Origin: a virus | Length of the DNA: 64,000 nt | Virus record (IMG/VR): IMGVR_UViG_3300042934_000398 | Coordinates: 1-64,000 of that record | Reading direction: 5' to 3' (one strand) | Shown here: positions 16,633-24,860 of the stretch, in pieces | How the letters are laid out: the number at the start of each line of letters is the position of its first letter | Numbering within the stretch: the stretch's first letter is position 1 | Notes under the pieces: model-generated | Database searches by the model: none | Told to the model about the DNA's origin: nothing | What the model saw: only the letters and a program-made list of their open reading frames with translations | Translations under genes and position numbers: made by a program

Positions 16633-16650
16633 AAAGAGGTAAACAAAAAT

Positions 16651-16812
16651 ATGACAATACAAGAACAAATTAAACAGCTTGAAAGTGAAGTAAGCTATTT
16701 ATATGATAAGTTTACAAGGGCGGCAGCAAGTAGAAGCGGATCAATTTTAAATCAAATGTTAGATAAGAAACAACAAATTAAGGCATTAAAAGAACAATTA
16801 AACAAACAATAA
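16651..16812 (+). CDS. Small coiled-coil protein
   Basis: 53 residues behind GAAAGAGGT. Heptad-rich at both ends (IKQLESEVSYLYDKF and KKQQIKALKEQLNKQ), so probably a homodimeric helix pair. Function unknown. Confidence 0.65.
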   Translation: MTIQEQIKQLESEVSYLYDKFTRAAASRSGSILNQMLDKKQQIKALKEQLNKQ

Positions 16813-16836
16813 TAAACGAAAAGGAGCGTAAACAGT

Positions 16837-17082
16837 ATGAACACAGTATTAGACTAAAACAGAATATCAGGTGTGTGGATACAAATTGATTCGTATGATG
16901 AATTTGATAATTGTATTATTAAACAGTTTGAAGTGCCTAAATGGTGGTTACAGAAGCAAATAGAAGAATAATATAGAACAGTTACAAATTTTATTGATGA
17001 ATACACAAGCGAAGACAGCCAGCCGATATATGAGCAAGCAATACTTGATGATGTAATCTTGTGTGAAATAGAAAGAAAATAA
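16837..17082 (+). pseudogene. Small gene broken by two in-frame TAA codons
   Basis: AAAAGGAGC SD, then ATG at 16837. The frame stays open for 81 codons except TAA at 16855 (codon 7) and 16969 (codon 45). Between and after these the protein looks genuine (SGVWIQIDSYDEF, FEVPKWWLQKQIEE, YRTVTNFIDEY). Both stops could be CAA to TAA changes. Either a recent pseudogene or a recoded gene. Function unknown. Confidence 0.6.
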
Positions 17083-17157
17083 CACTTCAAATTGTAATTT
17101 TATAGGCTATTTATTCCATAATGTAGTATAATAAAATCAAAAACGGAGGGTTTTAAA

Positions 17158-17703
17158 GTGAATAGTAAAGAATACAGATACCATTATATTAAGATTGATA
17201 AGGAAGAACAGGCTCAAACAATATCTGATAAGTTATATTCAATGCTTGAAGTTGACGAGATAGACGGAGATTTTACAGAGGATAACATGACAACGATTGG
17301 TAACATTCTTTATGCGGTGAATGGTTCTTTTACTGGCGGAAATGGTGATAGTTATTACAATCCTACTTTTAAAGATGATGTAAAGTATATTTCTACAATG
17401 TTTCCTGAAATTACTTTTACTGCCGGATGGACTAATCCAGAGGACAAAGAAGACAAAGAACAATTTACTATTATAAACAATGATGTTATAGGAAATCAAG
17501 AAGTAGATAAGGCTAAACAGATGCTAATGTCATTCTATGAAAAGGCTAGAGAAGAATACGACAGACTAGAGCAAGAGTTTGAAGAGATAAACAGAACTAA
17601 TCCTAGTGGCACAGAATGGGCAACGTTACAGGATGCAATGATTATCTATTCTAATATTATAGATAAGCTTAGGCGTGAATATAACAAGTACAAGCAAAAA
17701 TAG
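17158..17703 (+). CDS. Unknown 181-residue protein
   Basis: GTG start behind ACGGAGGG. The first two thirds are acidic alpha/beta (TTIGNILYAVNGSFTGGNGDSYYNP), the last third a coiled coil (EKAREEYDRLEQEFEEINR). No family recognised. A TATAAT without a good -35 lies at 17127. Confidence 0.75.
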   Translation: MNSKEYRYHYIKIDKEEQAQTISDKLYSMLEVDEIDGDFTEDNMTTIGNILYAVNGSFTGGNGDSYYNPTFKDDVKYISTMFPEITFTAGWTNPEDKEDKEQFTIINNDVIGNQEVDKAKQMLMSFYEKAREEYDRLEQEFEEINRTNPSGTEWATLQDAMIIYSNIIDKLRREYNKYKQK

Positions 17704-17730
17704 ATTTGATATTGAATAGGAGGGGTTAAC

Positions 17731-17964
17731 ATGGGTAAACAGGATTTATTTGATATAGGTAAACATTTCATAGTTAGTGATTTATGGATATATAAATATT
17801 ATAAAGAAGCTGTAAAACTTGTATTGATGACTTATAAAAAGATATTAAATGTAACAAGTACAGAATCATATAAACTAAGTTATGAATTATGGCTAGAAGC
17901 TAAAAGCGGAATGTATGAACCACCAAAATTTCAAGATTGGTGTATTGATATGGAAACAGAATAA
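17731..17964 (+). CDS. Unknown 77-residue protein
   Basis: AATAGGAGGGG SD, then ATG. Aromatic, lysine-rich and helical with an acidic end. No known domain. Confidence 0.7.
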   Translation: MGKQDLFDIGKHFIVSDLWIYKYYKEAVKLVLMTYKKILNVTSTESYKLSYELWLEAKSGMYEPPKFQDWCIDMETE

Positions 17965-18017
17965 GCAAATCAATGACTATTTTTATTAATATTTTAATAG
18001 AAGGAATGGTGAATTTT

Positions 18018-18308
18018 ATGAATGGATATGAATTGACTGCACAAAGCTATGAAGCACTAATGAAGCGTGATAACTCAAATATAAGCAAAGATGATTGTGA
18101 AAGCAAAATAAAGGTATATAGGACATTAGCAAGTCTATCAGAATCAGAAATAATAGAGATTTTTAATTCCGGTGCGTTTAATGATGTATTAAAAGGTTAT
18201 TGTAAAATGGCATTAAAAAATTGTGGTATAAAAGATAATCAAATATCATATGTCATGGATGAAATAAAATGGTTACTAGATACAATACCAGCAGCACAGG
18301 TCAAATGA
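18018..18308 (+). CDS. Unknown 96-residue helical protein
   Basis: AAGGAATGGTG SD before ATG at 18018; the in-frame ATG at 17973 has no SD. Starts NGYELTAQSYEALMKRD, helical throughout. Resembles small conjugative-element proteins. A perfect parS site lies 26 bases after its stop. Confidence 0.7.
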   Translation: MNGYELTAQSYEALMKRDNSNISKDDCESKIKVYRTLASLSESEIIEIFNSGAFNDVLKGYCKMALKNCGIKDNQISYVMDEIKWLLDTIPAAQVK

Positions 18309-18333
18309 CGTTAAATACAAATAATAATACACA

Positions 18334-18349
18334 TGTTTCACGTGAAACA
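18334..18349. promoter_or_regulatory. parS centromere site (ParB/Spo0J binding)
   Basis: TGTTTCACGTGAAACA, a perfect 16-bp palindrome identical to the bacterial chromosomal parS consensus, extended by one A/T pair on each side. It lies in an intergenic gap directly after a dispersed element copy (ACAAATAATAATACACA, 18318-18334). ParB-CTP clamps load at such sites. No parA or parB is present in the window, so it may recruit host Spo0J or a ParB encoded elsewhere. Confidence 0.85.
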
Positions 18350-18369
18350 TATTAATGGAGGAAATAATT

Positions 18370-18501
18370 ATGAACGATAATATATCTTTAACAGAAGAAC
18401 AGAAAGAATTTAATAAACAGGAAGCTAGGTCAAAATTAATCAATATTATATTGGAAAAAATAATGGAGGAAAAATTAAATGCAAGATACAACAAGAACTA
18501 A
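18370..18501 (+). CDS. Unknown 43-residue helical protein
   Basis: ATGGAGGAA SD, then ATG. Glutamate/lysine-rich helix. Its last 23 bases overlap the start of the next gene, whose SD (ATGGAGGAA) lies inside this frame; translation is probably coupled. Confidence 0.6.
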   Translation: MNDNISLTEEQKEFNKQEARSKLINIILEKIMEEKLNARYNKN

Positions 18502-18757
18502 TAATACAATCCGGTTATTCACTTATGATGATGCAATTGCACTATATAAGCGAGAGAAACGACAAGCGAAGAAAAACACATTAACGGCAATACAGAATTA
18601 CTTTATTGACCATTACATAACACAAAAGATTATTGGATTATTGATACTTATATTGATAACAATGTTAAGTTTGATTATTCAGGATGCAACAGCTTTAATA
18701 TTTATGTTACCGATATGTGTAGGTTTAATGTTGGCTAATGAGCAGTTTATTGGATAG
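18479..18757 (+). CDS. Small membrane protein with two transmembrane helices
   Basis: 92 residues. A basic cytoplasmic N-terminus of about 45 residues is followed by two hydrophobic stretches (IIGLLILILITMLSLII and ALIFMLPICVGLMLA). Resembles small membrane proteins of conjugative elements. Function unknown. Confidence 0.7.
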   Translation: MQDTTRTNNTIRLFTYDDAIALYKREKRQAKKNTLTAIQNYFIDHYITQKIIGLLILILITMLSLIIQDATALIFMLPICVGLMLANEQFIG

Positions 18758-18769
18758 GAGGGTAAGCAG

Positions 18770-18902
18770 ATGGCTAGAGACTTATTCTTTACAAAAAAGA
18801 CATAGAGATTATATTACATTATATTTTCTTGGTGAGTTTGAAGGTAACTATGATAATGATGCAGAAATAACAGAAGCAAAACGCAGAATACTTGAATATT
18901 AA
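18770..18902 (+). pseudogene. Small gene apparently frameshifted at its start
   Basis: AGGAGGG SD and ATG at 18770 lead to only 11 codons. A frame one base later (from 18774) gives 42 convincing residues (LETYSLQKRHRDYITLYFLGEFEG) to TAA at 18900-18902, but has no start. A single extra G after the ATG would explain it. Pseudogene, error or +1 shift. Confidence 0.5.
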
Positions 18903-18912
18903 ATTGGCTATA

Positions 18913-18965
18913 TGTAAATAATAATAGACATACAGATTGACAAATTTAGTGAGCAGAGTTATAAT
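18913..18965 (+). promoter_or_regulatory. Consensus promoter with AT-rich element
   Basis: GTAAATAATAATAGACA (18914-18930), 6-nt gap, TTGACA (18937-18942), exactly 17 bp, TATAAT (18960-18965). Perfect -35 and -10, the best sigma-A promoter in the window. Confidence 0.88.
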
Positions 18966-18983
18966 AGCATTAATATGAAATTA

Positions 18984-19012
18984 TTGTAACAGCAAACAGA
19001 TTATAGTATAAT
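18984..19012 (+). promoter_or_regulatory. Second tandem promoter
   Basis: TTGTAA (18984-18989), 17-bp spacer, TATAAT (19007-19012), 25 bases before the next GTG start. Tandem with the promoter at 18937. Confidence 0.6.
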
Positions 19013-19036
19013 CAAAAATAATAATGGAGGTATATA

Positions 19037-19219
19037 GTGAAGACTAAACAAGAAATATTAAAGGATCTATTTTGTACACTGGCAGAGTTACAAAGTGGAA
19101 CGGCTTCAGGAGATTTAGAAAACTACCTAAGAATTAAATTAGAAACACTATACAATTTGATGGGTGAAGACGTACCAGAGGAATATTGGGAACAGATAGA
19201 AAAAGAAATAAGTAAATAG
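19037..19219 (+). CDS. Unknown acidic 60-residue protein
   Basis: GTG start behind ATGGAGGT. Acidic helical protein (EYWEQIEKEISK at the end). Directly downstream of two strong promoters, so probably highly expressed. No family recognised. Confidence 0.65.
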   Translation: MKTKQEILKDLFCTLAELQSGTASGDLENYLRIKLETLYNLMGEDVPEEYWEQIEKEISK

Positions 19220-19262
19220 CAATTAGAATATTGATTCCATTTGGAAATTAGGAGGGTTTAAA

Positions 19263-19691
19263 ATGAAATATGGAGATATAGTGAAATATAAAGGTCAACT
19301 AGGAGAACTTGTTACAGATGATAAGAAAAACTTTTTGTTCCATCCTGTAAAATTTGGAAATTATTATTACAATCAGTTAGACATTGTTACAGAGAATGAC
19401 ATTGAAGTTGCTAATTTTGATGAACACATAAGTTATATAGAGCAGGAATTTGTATGGGGCGAAGTAATCAAAACGCATTGTATTGGTGAATATCAAATAA
19501 TGGAATTTAAACCAGAACACAAAGAAGATGCAATATCATATCATGGATATATTAATTTTGAAGATACAAACACAACTCATTGTTCTATAGAAAGTGCTTT
19601 AATATCATTAATAGCAAGAAATAAATTAGAAGTAAATGAAGCAAGATATGCGGAGTTATTTATTAACAAAATGCTTAATGGCAATCTGTAA
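19263..19691 (+). CDS. Unknown 142-residue protein
   Basis: TTAGGAGGG SD, then ATG. Starts MKYGDIVKYKGQLGELV, a beta-rich segment reminiscent of KOW/SH3-like folds, followed by mixed alpha/beta. No catalytic motif. Confidence 0.7.
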   Translation: MKYGDIVKYKGQLGELVTDDKKNFLFHPVKFGNYYYNQLDIVTENDIEVANFDEHISYIEQEFVWGEVIKTHCIGEYQIMEFKPEHKEDAISYHGYINFEDTNTTHCSIESALISLIARNKLEVNEARYAELFINKMLNGNL

Positions 19692-19730
19692 CATGTTAAA
19701 ATGATTATTTTATTAGGAGGAGAAATATAG

Positions 19731-20108
19731 ATGAATAAAAATTTAAAACTAAGAGATTACTTAAGTAAAAATAATTTGAATATCGATGGTAGAAATATTC
19801 CTTATCAATTAGTTACGGCTACTGATTATTTATATGCTAAAAACGAAAATATAACAGAAGATGAAAGAGATAATTTTGTAGAAGAGAATAACGAGTTATA
19901 TAAACGAATAAATCAAGTTATGGCACTAAAGCAAGCTTGTGTATTATTTAGAAATACAAGTTATAGTTGTGGGAGTTTATCTGACGATTTATTTGATTTG
20001 AAACTAGAATTAATAAGAGAGTTGAAAGAAAAATATAATTATGATTTTGATGAAAAACTGGTTGAAAGTTATCCAAGTGAAGAAGAGTATAATAAAAAGA
20101 CTAGGTAA
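19731..20108 (+). CDS. Unknown 125-residue helical protein
   Basis: TTAGGAGGAG SD, then ATG. Charged and helical with an acidic C-terminus. No known domain. Confidence 0.7.
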   Translation: MNKNLKLRDYLSKNNLNIDGRNIPYQLVTATDYLYAKNENITEDERDNFVEENNELYKRINQVMALKQACVLFRNTSYSCGSLSDDLFDLKLELIRELKEKYNYDFDEKLVESYPSEEEYNKKTR

Positions 20109-20158
20109 TAAGCACAACAATTGAACACTTTATTGGGTTTTTGAAAGGAGAAATAATT

Positions 20159-20626
20159 ATGTCAGTAAAATTTGCAAAGTATTATAATGTAACAAATTTA
20201 GTAAAGAAAATGATTAAAGACGGTAAATTAGATTGTTATTCAGATTGTATGGATAATCTGTCAGGAGTATATATTTGCAGTGATACAAAAGATTTTTGGG
20301 TTGCGAGAATTAATAAAGATCTGAATGATGAGTATGACGAAGAAGAAGTAGTGTACCTAATTGAAAGAAATAAGATTGATAACTGGGATGTAATTGAAAA
20401 AGTTGGTGAGACATTCAATAAAGAAACTCCTAGACAGTATACAAAAATCGATATGCATAATTTTATCAATGAGACATCTGAAAGAATGTTATTTGAAGCT
20501 GTATTAATGATAGACGATTTTAATGGACTAGAAAATTGGGATAATTATCAATGTGATAGTTTGGAAGATGCAATTGATAACCTTGCTGATATTTATGGAA
20601 TTGAAGAGTTTAAAGTTGCAATGTAA
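20159..20626 (+). CDS. Unknown acidic 155-residue protein
   Basis: AAAGGAGAA SD before ATG at 20159 (the ATG at 20141 has none). Acidic alpha/beta protein with scattered cysteines. No known domain. Followed by a three-way-junction RNA element. Confidence 0.7.
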   Translation: MSVKFAKYYNVTNLVKKMIKDGKLDCYSDCMDNLSGVYICSDTKDFWVARINKDLNDEYDEEEVVYLIERNKIDNWDVIEKVGETFNKETPRQYTKIDMHNFINETSERMLFEAVLMIDDFNGLENWDNYQCDSLEDAIDNLADIYGIEEFKVAM

Positions 20627-20631
20627 TATTT

Positions 20632-20690
20632 CCATCCTGACGACTATACAAAACATTGTATAAGGTCGTAGGCGCAAAGCTACAGGATGG
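20632..20690 (+). ncRNA. Small three-way-junction RNA element
   Basis: CCATCCTG (20632-20639) pairs CAGGATGG (20683-20690). Inside, ACGAC-TATACAA pairs TTGTATA-GTCGT with a 2-nt bulge and a 4-nt loop, and a short TAG/CTA arm completes the junction. Well-defined helices, no T-run. Possibly a leader or processing element for the next gene; no known class recognised. Confidence 0.5.
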
Positions 20691-20756
20691 ATTGAACCAA
20701 GTAGCCAATGACCAATTAATCGCCTAGAATGGCAAAATAGAAAGGATAGAAGGCAT

Positions 20757-20987
20757 ATGGAATTTAAGAAGGAAGATTTAGATAAGAAAGCATGTGATAC
20801 AATTTATGGATGTACTATTAAAATAACATGGAGGCAGTTTATAAAAGCATGGACAAAACTTATTTATAAAGATTGTATTTTAACAAATGAAGAAATAGAA
20901 GGATGGACAGACGATCAATATAATAGAGAAGTGTCTTTTATCTATGGTGTTTATAAGGAAAGTAAGAAACGAAGAAAGTATGCATGA
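20757..20987 (+). CDS. Unknown 76-residue protein
   Basis: GAAAGGAT SD, then ATG. Tryptophan- and lysine-rich (ITWRQFIKAWTKLIY) with a very basic tail KKRRKYA. No family recognised; nucleic-acid binding is possible. Confidence 0.65.
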   Translation: MEFKKEDLDKKACDTIYGCTIKITWRQFIKAWTKLIYKDCILTNEEIEGWTDDQYNREVSFIYGVYKESKKRRKYA

Positions 20988-21011
20988 AACAATTCTTTTA
21001 AGTGGTTTTGC

Positions 21012-21026
21012 AGATAATAATGTACA
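21012..21026 (+). repeat. Copy of the dispersed AT-rich element (AGATAATAATGTACA)
   Basis: Divergent copy 33 bases upstream of the MerR-gene -35 box. Confidence 0.45.
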
Positions 21027-21059
21027 TAAAAATAAATTTTAAATTCTTTATAAAAAGCA

Positions 21060-21088
21060 TTGACATCCATAGACACATGTGATAATAT
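21060..21088 (+). promoter_or_regulatory. Promoter of the MerR-type gene
   Basis: TTGACA (21060-21065), 17-bp spacer ending TGTGA, TAATAT (21083-21088). The palindrome ATGTATACAT overlaps the start region. Three tandem AAATCAATT-like words (21102-21126) lie in the leader as possible operator. Confidence 0.75.
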
Positions 21089-21139
21089 GTATACATAAGG
21101 TAAATCAATTAAATCAATTAAATCAAGGAGGTCAATGAT

Positions 21140-21793
21140 ATGAATTTAAAAGTAGGAGAAGTAGCAAAGAGATTAGGGGTATCAGTTAAGACATTGCAAA
21201 GATGGGATAACGAAGGGGTATTTGTTGCTCTAAGAAATCCTAAAAATCAAAGATATTATACGGATGAACAAATTGAACAATTTGCAAGCAAGGCTAAAGA
21301 AACACAAGAAAAATATAAGTTGCTATTTATAGAGGCTGTATATGACGAGTATGAAGATTATGATAAGGTAGATAAAATACTTGAAGAGAATGTAAACAAA
21401 GGATTATTCTATATGTCAGGTGAACACATCGTGTACAAAGTTGAAAATGCGAAAGAATTAGCTTTATTATTTAATGTAGAATTGGAAATTGTAAAAGAAA
21501 GGTCTATCACGATATCCGAATATATTAGATATAATGATGGTGGTGAATATGTAGATATACTTGATATGCAAATTGGAATTGATAAATGTATTGATTACTT
21601 GGTTGAAAATCTTGATATTTACATCAGCGACATTAACAAAGCAATTGAAAACCTCTCAAACGATGATGATTCATTTGATGATGAGATTTCAAAATTAATT
21701 GACAATATGTTACCGATAGTAGCAAAGAAAAAAATTGATTCAGCAATTAAACAGTTGAAAGAAATGTCAAAAGGAAAATTTATTTGGAAGTAA
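21140..21793 (+). CDS. MerR-type DNA-binding regulator with unknown C-terminal domain
   Basis: 217 residues. N-terminus KVGEVAKRLGVSVKTLQRWDNEG then RNPKNQRYYTDEQIEQF is a MerR/excisionase winged helix. The remaining 160 residues are acidic and helical with no effector-binding cysteine or serine-recombinase domain, so it is neither a metal sensor nor an IS607 transposase. Own promoter with tandem repeats in the leader suggests autoregulation. The next gene starts 17 bases after this one ends. Confidence 0.8.
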   Translation: MNLKVGEVAKRLGVSVKTLQRWDNEGVFVALRNPKNQRYYTDEQIEQFASKAKETQEKYKLLFIEAVYDEYEDYDKVDKILEENVNKGLFYMSGEHIVYKVENAKELALLFNVELEIVKERSITISEYIRYNDGGEYVDILDMQIGIDKCIDYLVENLDIYISDINKAIENLSNDDDSFDDEISKLIDNMLPIVAKKKIDSAIKQLKEMSKGKFIWK

Positions 21794-21810
21794 AAAAGGG
21801 GGATTTGATT

Positions 21811-22347
21811 ATGGAAACAGTAAAAATCGGTCGTACAGAAGTTAATAAAGAAGAGTTTATCAAAGCAGTAGCAAGCAACAATTCATTTCCAAAGATCATG
21901 TCAGAGTTAGGCTTCAATCCAAATGTGGGAAGCGTAAAGTTAAATATCAAAGATAAGATTATTGAGTTAGGACTTAATCACTCACATATCATGCACTTTG
22001 ATTATCAGACACCAGACGAAGTTATGCAAAGAAAGATTAAGACATTCAACCTTAATGCAGATAACCAAATATACTATGATGAATTTCTTTCTTCTTTGCC
22101 AGAACGAAGTGTAGCTAATTACAAGTCTAGCTGCGGTAACTTCATGGAAGAGTTAAGTGAACAGGATTTTATAACAATAAATAAAGAGCAGATATTAGAG
22201 TTTGCAAGTAGAAAGAAAACAGAATCAATGGTAAACAATGTAACGGCTCATTTAAGGTCAATGATGATTTATCTTGTGAGCAATGATGTAAATGGTGCAG
22301 TAGATAAGGTTAGCAAGGAAATGTTAGTGTGGTTGATTTGTAAATAG
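21811..22347 (+). CDS. HTH plus integrase SAM-like core-binding domain, no catalytic domain
   Basis: 178 residues from ATG at 21811 behind AAGGGGGA. The first 60 residues (FIKAVASNNSFPKIMSELGFN with IIELGLNHSHI) match the helix-turn-helix used by many HNH and homing nucleases. The rest (YYDEFLSSLPERSVANYKSSCGNF) looks like the SAM-like core-binding domain of tyrosine recombinases. No catalytic R-H-R-Y part follows. Could be a recombination accessory or regulator paired with the integrase at 23570. Confidence 0.55.
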   Translation: METVKIGRTEVNKEEFIKAVASNNSFPKIMSELGFNPNVGSVKLNIKDKIIELGLNHSHIMHFDYQTPDEVMQRKIKTFNLNADNQIYYDEFLSSLPERSVANYKSSCGNFMEELSEQDFITINKEQILEFASRKKTESMVNNVTAHLRSMMIYLVSNDVNGAVDKVSKEMLVWLICK

Positions 22348-22408
22348 TCAGCCAGTACATATAATAATTATAATAAACATAAGCAGAAAGGTTAAACAGG
22401 TGAATAAT

Positions 22409-22717
22409 ATGAGTACAATTTGTAAGGTTAATGGATTTGAATTAAATGGAGTTAACGGATTTTATAGTTTGGTTATGCCTAGTGGCAGCACTATGGTAAA
22501 CGCATCTGGAAGTAAAGATGAATTGATTTCAGAGTTGAACAGATGGAAAGAAGAAGTTGACTTCAATAATGAGTTTATGTTAGAAGTTGAAAATAAATTT
22601 ATTGATGAATTAAATAAACAGCCATATACTTTCGTAAGAGAGTTTGTACACGAAGAATCGCCACTTGAAGATTTAAGAGAGTGTGAGTGGCAATATAACA
22701 ATGGTATGTGGTGTTAA
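22409..22717 (+). CDS. Unknown 102-residue protein
   Basis: Start ambiguous: ATG at 22409 with AGGTG, or GTG at 22400 with GAAAGG. Starts with a beta hairpin-like FELNGVNGFYSLVMPSGSTM, then acidic helices. Family not recognised. Confidence 0.65.
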   Translation: MSTICKVNGFELNGVNGFYSLVMPSGSTMVNASGSKDELISELNRWKEEVDFNNEFMLEVENKFIDELNKQPYTFVREFVHEESPLEDLRECEWQYNNGMWC

Positions 22718-22761
22718 AAAGCGAATAGATTACTTATTTGGCTTAGAGAGGGTGATTAAAG

Positions 22762-22905
22762 ATGGATATAAAAGAGCAATTACAGCAAATATATGATGAT
22801 TTATATGAGGTATCTACAGATGTGGATAATAACCAAAATTGGCAAGCAATTAGCAGATTGGCAAATATTCAAAATAGACTTGAGAGTATTGTTGATAAAT
22901 TGTAG
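22762..22905 (+). CDS. Unknown 47-residue helical protein
   Basis: AGAGGGTGATT SD, then ATG. Acidic coiled-coil-like helix (LQQIYDDLYEVSTDVDNN). No known family. Confidence 0.6.
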   Translation: MDIKEQLQQIYDDLYEVSTDVDNNQNWQAISRLANIQNRLESIVDKL

Positions 22906-22935
22906 AATAAAATGATGTATTGAAAGGAAAATAGT

Positions 22936-23124
22936 ATGGAAGATAGACTTATATTATTTAATAGGGCGTCTATACTAGTTAAAGAGTATGAAACAGACGG
23001 TACTAGCAATAATTTAACAGAAGCCATGTATGATTGCTTAAATGGATATATTAGATTATTTAACCAAGAAATAGAACAACTCAATAAATTAAATTGTATA
23101 GTTGATTTATGTAAAAGCAGATGA
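22936..23124 (+). CDS. Unknown 62-residue protein
   Basis: GAAAGGAAA SD, then ATG. Helical, leucine- and asparagine-rich with two terminal-half cysteines. No known family. Confidence 0.6.
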   Translation: MEDRLILFNRASILVKEYETDGTSNNLTEAMYDCLNGYIRLFNQEIEQLNKLNCIVDLCKSR

Positions 23125-23172
23125 ACTCGGAAATCTATAGACAATAATAAACTAAAACAGGAGGAAATAACA

Positions 23173-23304
23173 ATGTTTGGACTGGCAATATTTATATTTA
23201 TATTAATATGTAGTTTAGTATACGAGCAGTACGATAACAAGGTATTATATCCAAAGAGAAAAGCAGATTATGATAAAAGGAAAAGGGAGATGGGATTGAA
23301 ATGA
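23173..23304 (+). CDS. Single-pass small membrane protein
   Basis: 43 residues behind CAGGAGGAA. One hydrophobic helix (FGLAIFIFILICSLVY) followed by a basic tail (KRKADYDKRKREMGLK), so probably N-out, C-in. Its TGA overlaps the ATG of the next gene (AATGA). Confidence 0.65.
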   Translation: MFGLAIFIFILICSLVYEQYDNKVLYPKRKADYDKRKREMGLK

Positions 23305-23513
23305 GTTATATTAAATTATCGGAAATTGAGAAACATAAAAAATTTCAATTGGCTACTATTGCCGGATATAAAATCGAAGAAGATAAAGAAACTCGACGCT
23401 GTAAAATAGTTGGTGCAGATAATTATATTGATAATAATTTTAGAAATATTGACGAAGTGCTATTATTAATCAAAAATGATTTGATGCAGAAAGGTTTTGT
23501 TGTTGCAAGTTAA
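23301..23513 (+). CDS. Unknown 70-residue protein
   Basis: ATG overlaps the previous stop; SD GGGAGATGGG. Small alpha/beta protein. No known family. Confidence 0.65.
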   Translation: MSYIKLSEIEKHKKFQLATIAGYKIEEDKETRRCKIVGADNYIDNNFRNIDEVLLLIKNDLMQKGFVVAS

Positions 23514-23569
23514 TCGGCTTATAGACATTATTCTATTGGCAATGTTATAATTAGAAAGGGTGAATAAAT

Positions 23570-24541
23570 ATGGGATTAGCACAGGTTAAACAGGAAGAAA
23601 AAATAGAGTGTAGTATAATTATGTTTCCACAAGATAATATAATAGAAAAAAAAGAGGAAGATACTGTAAAAGAAATTAAATTGAGACTAGATGGCACACC
23701 TAAGATTATCGTTAGGAATAAGAAAAAAGGTCAGAAGTCTGAAGTATATCCATTCAGGACACAAGAAGACATTAAAAACATGATGAATTATTTTATCGAC
23801 AATAAATCATGGCACAGCTATTTATTATTTGTCTTAGGTATCAATATGGCTAGGCGAGTGGGTGATACCTTAAACCTCACATGGAAACATTTTTATTTTC
23901 CAAATGGCAGAATGAGAAGTGATGTACTTGAATTTGAGGAAGAAAAAACAGATAAATTTGCTAATCCTAGAATTAATAATGCTTGCCGTGAAGCTATTAA
24001 ACTATTTATAGAGAAAACTGAAGTAGAACCTATGGAGAATTACGAGAAACCTGTATTTATGCAACTATCTGGGACTGGTAAAGGAAAGGTGTTTTCAAAG
24101 TCTGGTTATTGGGTTAATTTGAAAAAGGCTGCTAAAGCTTGTAATATAGGATACAACATAGCAGCACATAGCACTAGAAAAACTTATGGATATTGGAGTA
24201 GAAAACTCCACCCAAACGATACAGATTCCATGCAAATATTACAGTCAACTTATAATCATTCGTCTGAATCTGTTACTAATAAATATATCGGATTAACAAA
24301 GGAAAAAATAGATCAGTATTACGACGATATGGGTGATTTCTTTACAGAGTATATTATGGGTGACAAACAGTTTCAAAATACAGAGAACAAACCTATTGTA
24401 TCACTTGATAGTAATGATTTAAGGGACATAATAACAATGGCTTATCAGGAAGGCAGAAAGAACGCTAGTAATAATGATATAGATAGCAATTTAGATATTG
24501 TTAATAGTATTATGGATTTAGCAGAAGAGTTGATGAAATAA
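23570..24541 (+). CDS. Tyrosine recombinase (integrase family)
   Basis: 323 residues. Catalytic features of the family are visible: Arg in MARRVGDTLNLTWKHF near residue 94, HSTRKTYGYW (HxxR) near residue 200, and NHSSESVTNKYIG (His plus catalytic Tyr) near residues 229-241. The N-terminal region is short, without a clear full core-binding domain, and the last 60 residues are an extra helical tail. Likely roles are prophage integration or dimer resolution of an extrachromosomal form. The SAM-like protein at 21811 may contribute missing DNA contacts. SD GAAAGGGTG. Confidence 0.85.
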   Translation: MGLAQVKQEEKIECSIIMFPQDNIIEKKEEDTVKEIKLRLDGTPKIIVRNKKKGQKSEVYPFRTQEDIKNMMNYFIDNKSWHSYLLFVLGINMARRVGDTLNLTWKHFYFPNGRMRSDVLEFEEEKTDKFANPRINNACREAIKLFIEKTEVEPMENYEKPVFMQLSGTGKGKVFSKSGYWVNLKKAAKACNIGYNIAAHSTRKTYGYWSRKLHPNDTDSMQILQSTYNHSSESVTNKYIGLTKEKIDQYYDDMGDFFTEYIMGDKQFQNTENKPIVSLDSNDLRDIITMAYQEGRKNASNNDIDSNLDIVNSIMDLAEELMK

Positions 24542-24579
24542 ACAGACTACTAACAACTATTAAACGGAGGATTAATTAA

Positions 24580-24825
24580 ATGGGTTTATTAGGAAGTATA
24601 GCAGGTATATTATCGATGGGTGGATTAGATAATCATAATGTTAATCAAAAGATAAAACAAATGGATGACGATCCTAATTGTACAACTAAAACTGACAGGT
24701 GGTATAGAGAACATAATACTACACCGGAAGAGCAAGAAAAGTTGAGACTGAGAGAATCAATGATATATAGAAAAGAACATGGAATGACATATTATTTGAA
24801 TGATGATGATTATAGGTTGAAATGA
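24580..24825 (+). CDS. Unknown 81-residue protein
   Basis: ACGGAGGA SD, then ATG. A glycine-rich hydrophobic start (GLLGSIAGILSMGGLD) could be a membrane anchor; the rest is very hydrophilic. No known family. Confidence 0.65.
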   Translation: MGLLGSIAGILSMGGLDNHNVNQKIKQMDDDPNCTTKTDRWYREHNTTPEEQEKLRLRESMIYRKEHGMTYYLNDDDYRLK

Positions 24826-24860
24826 ATAAATCAGAGCTTTGATTTGGAATGGAGGTAAGT

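Noticed and set aside
17104-17132. Promoter before the gene at 17158
   Set aside because: A TATAAT is present at 17127 but no -35 box at 16-18 bp; not called.
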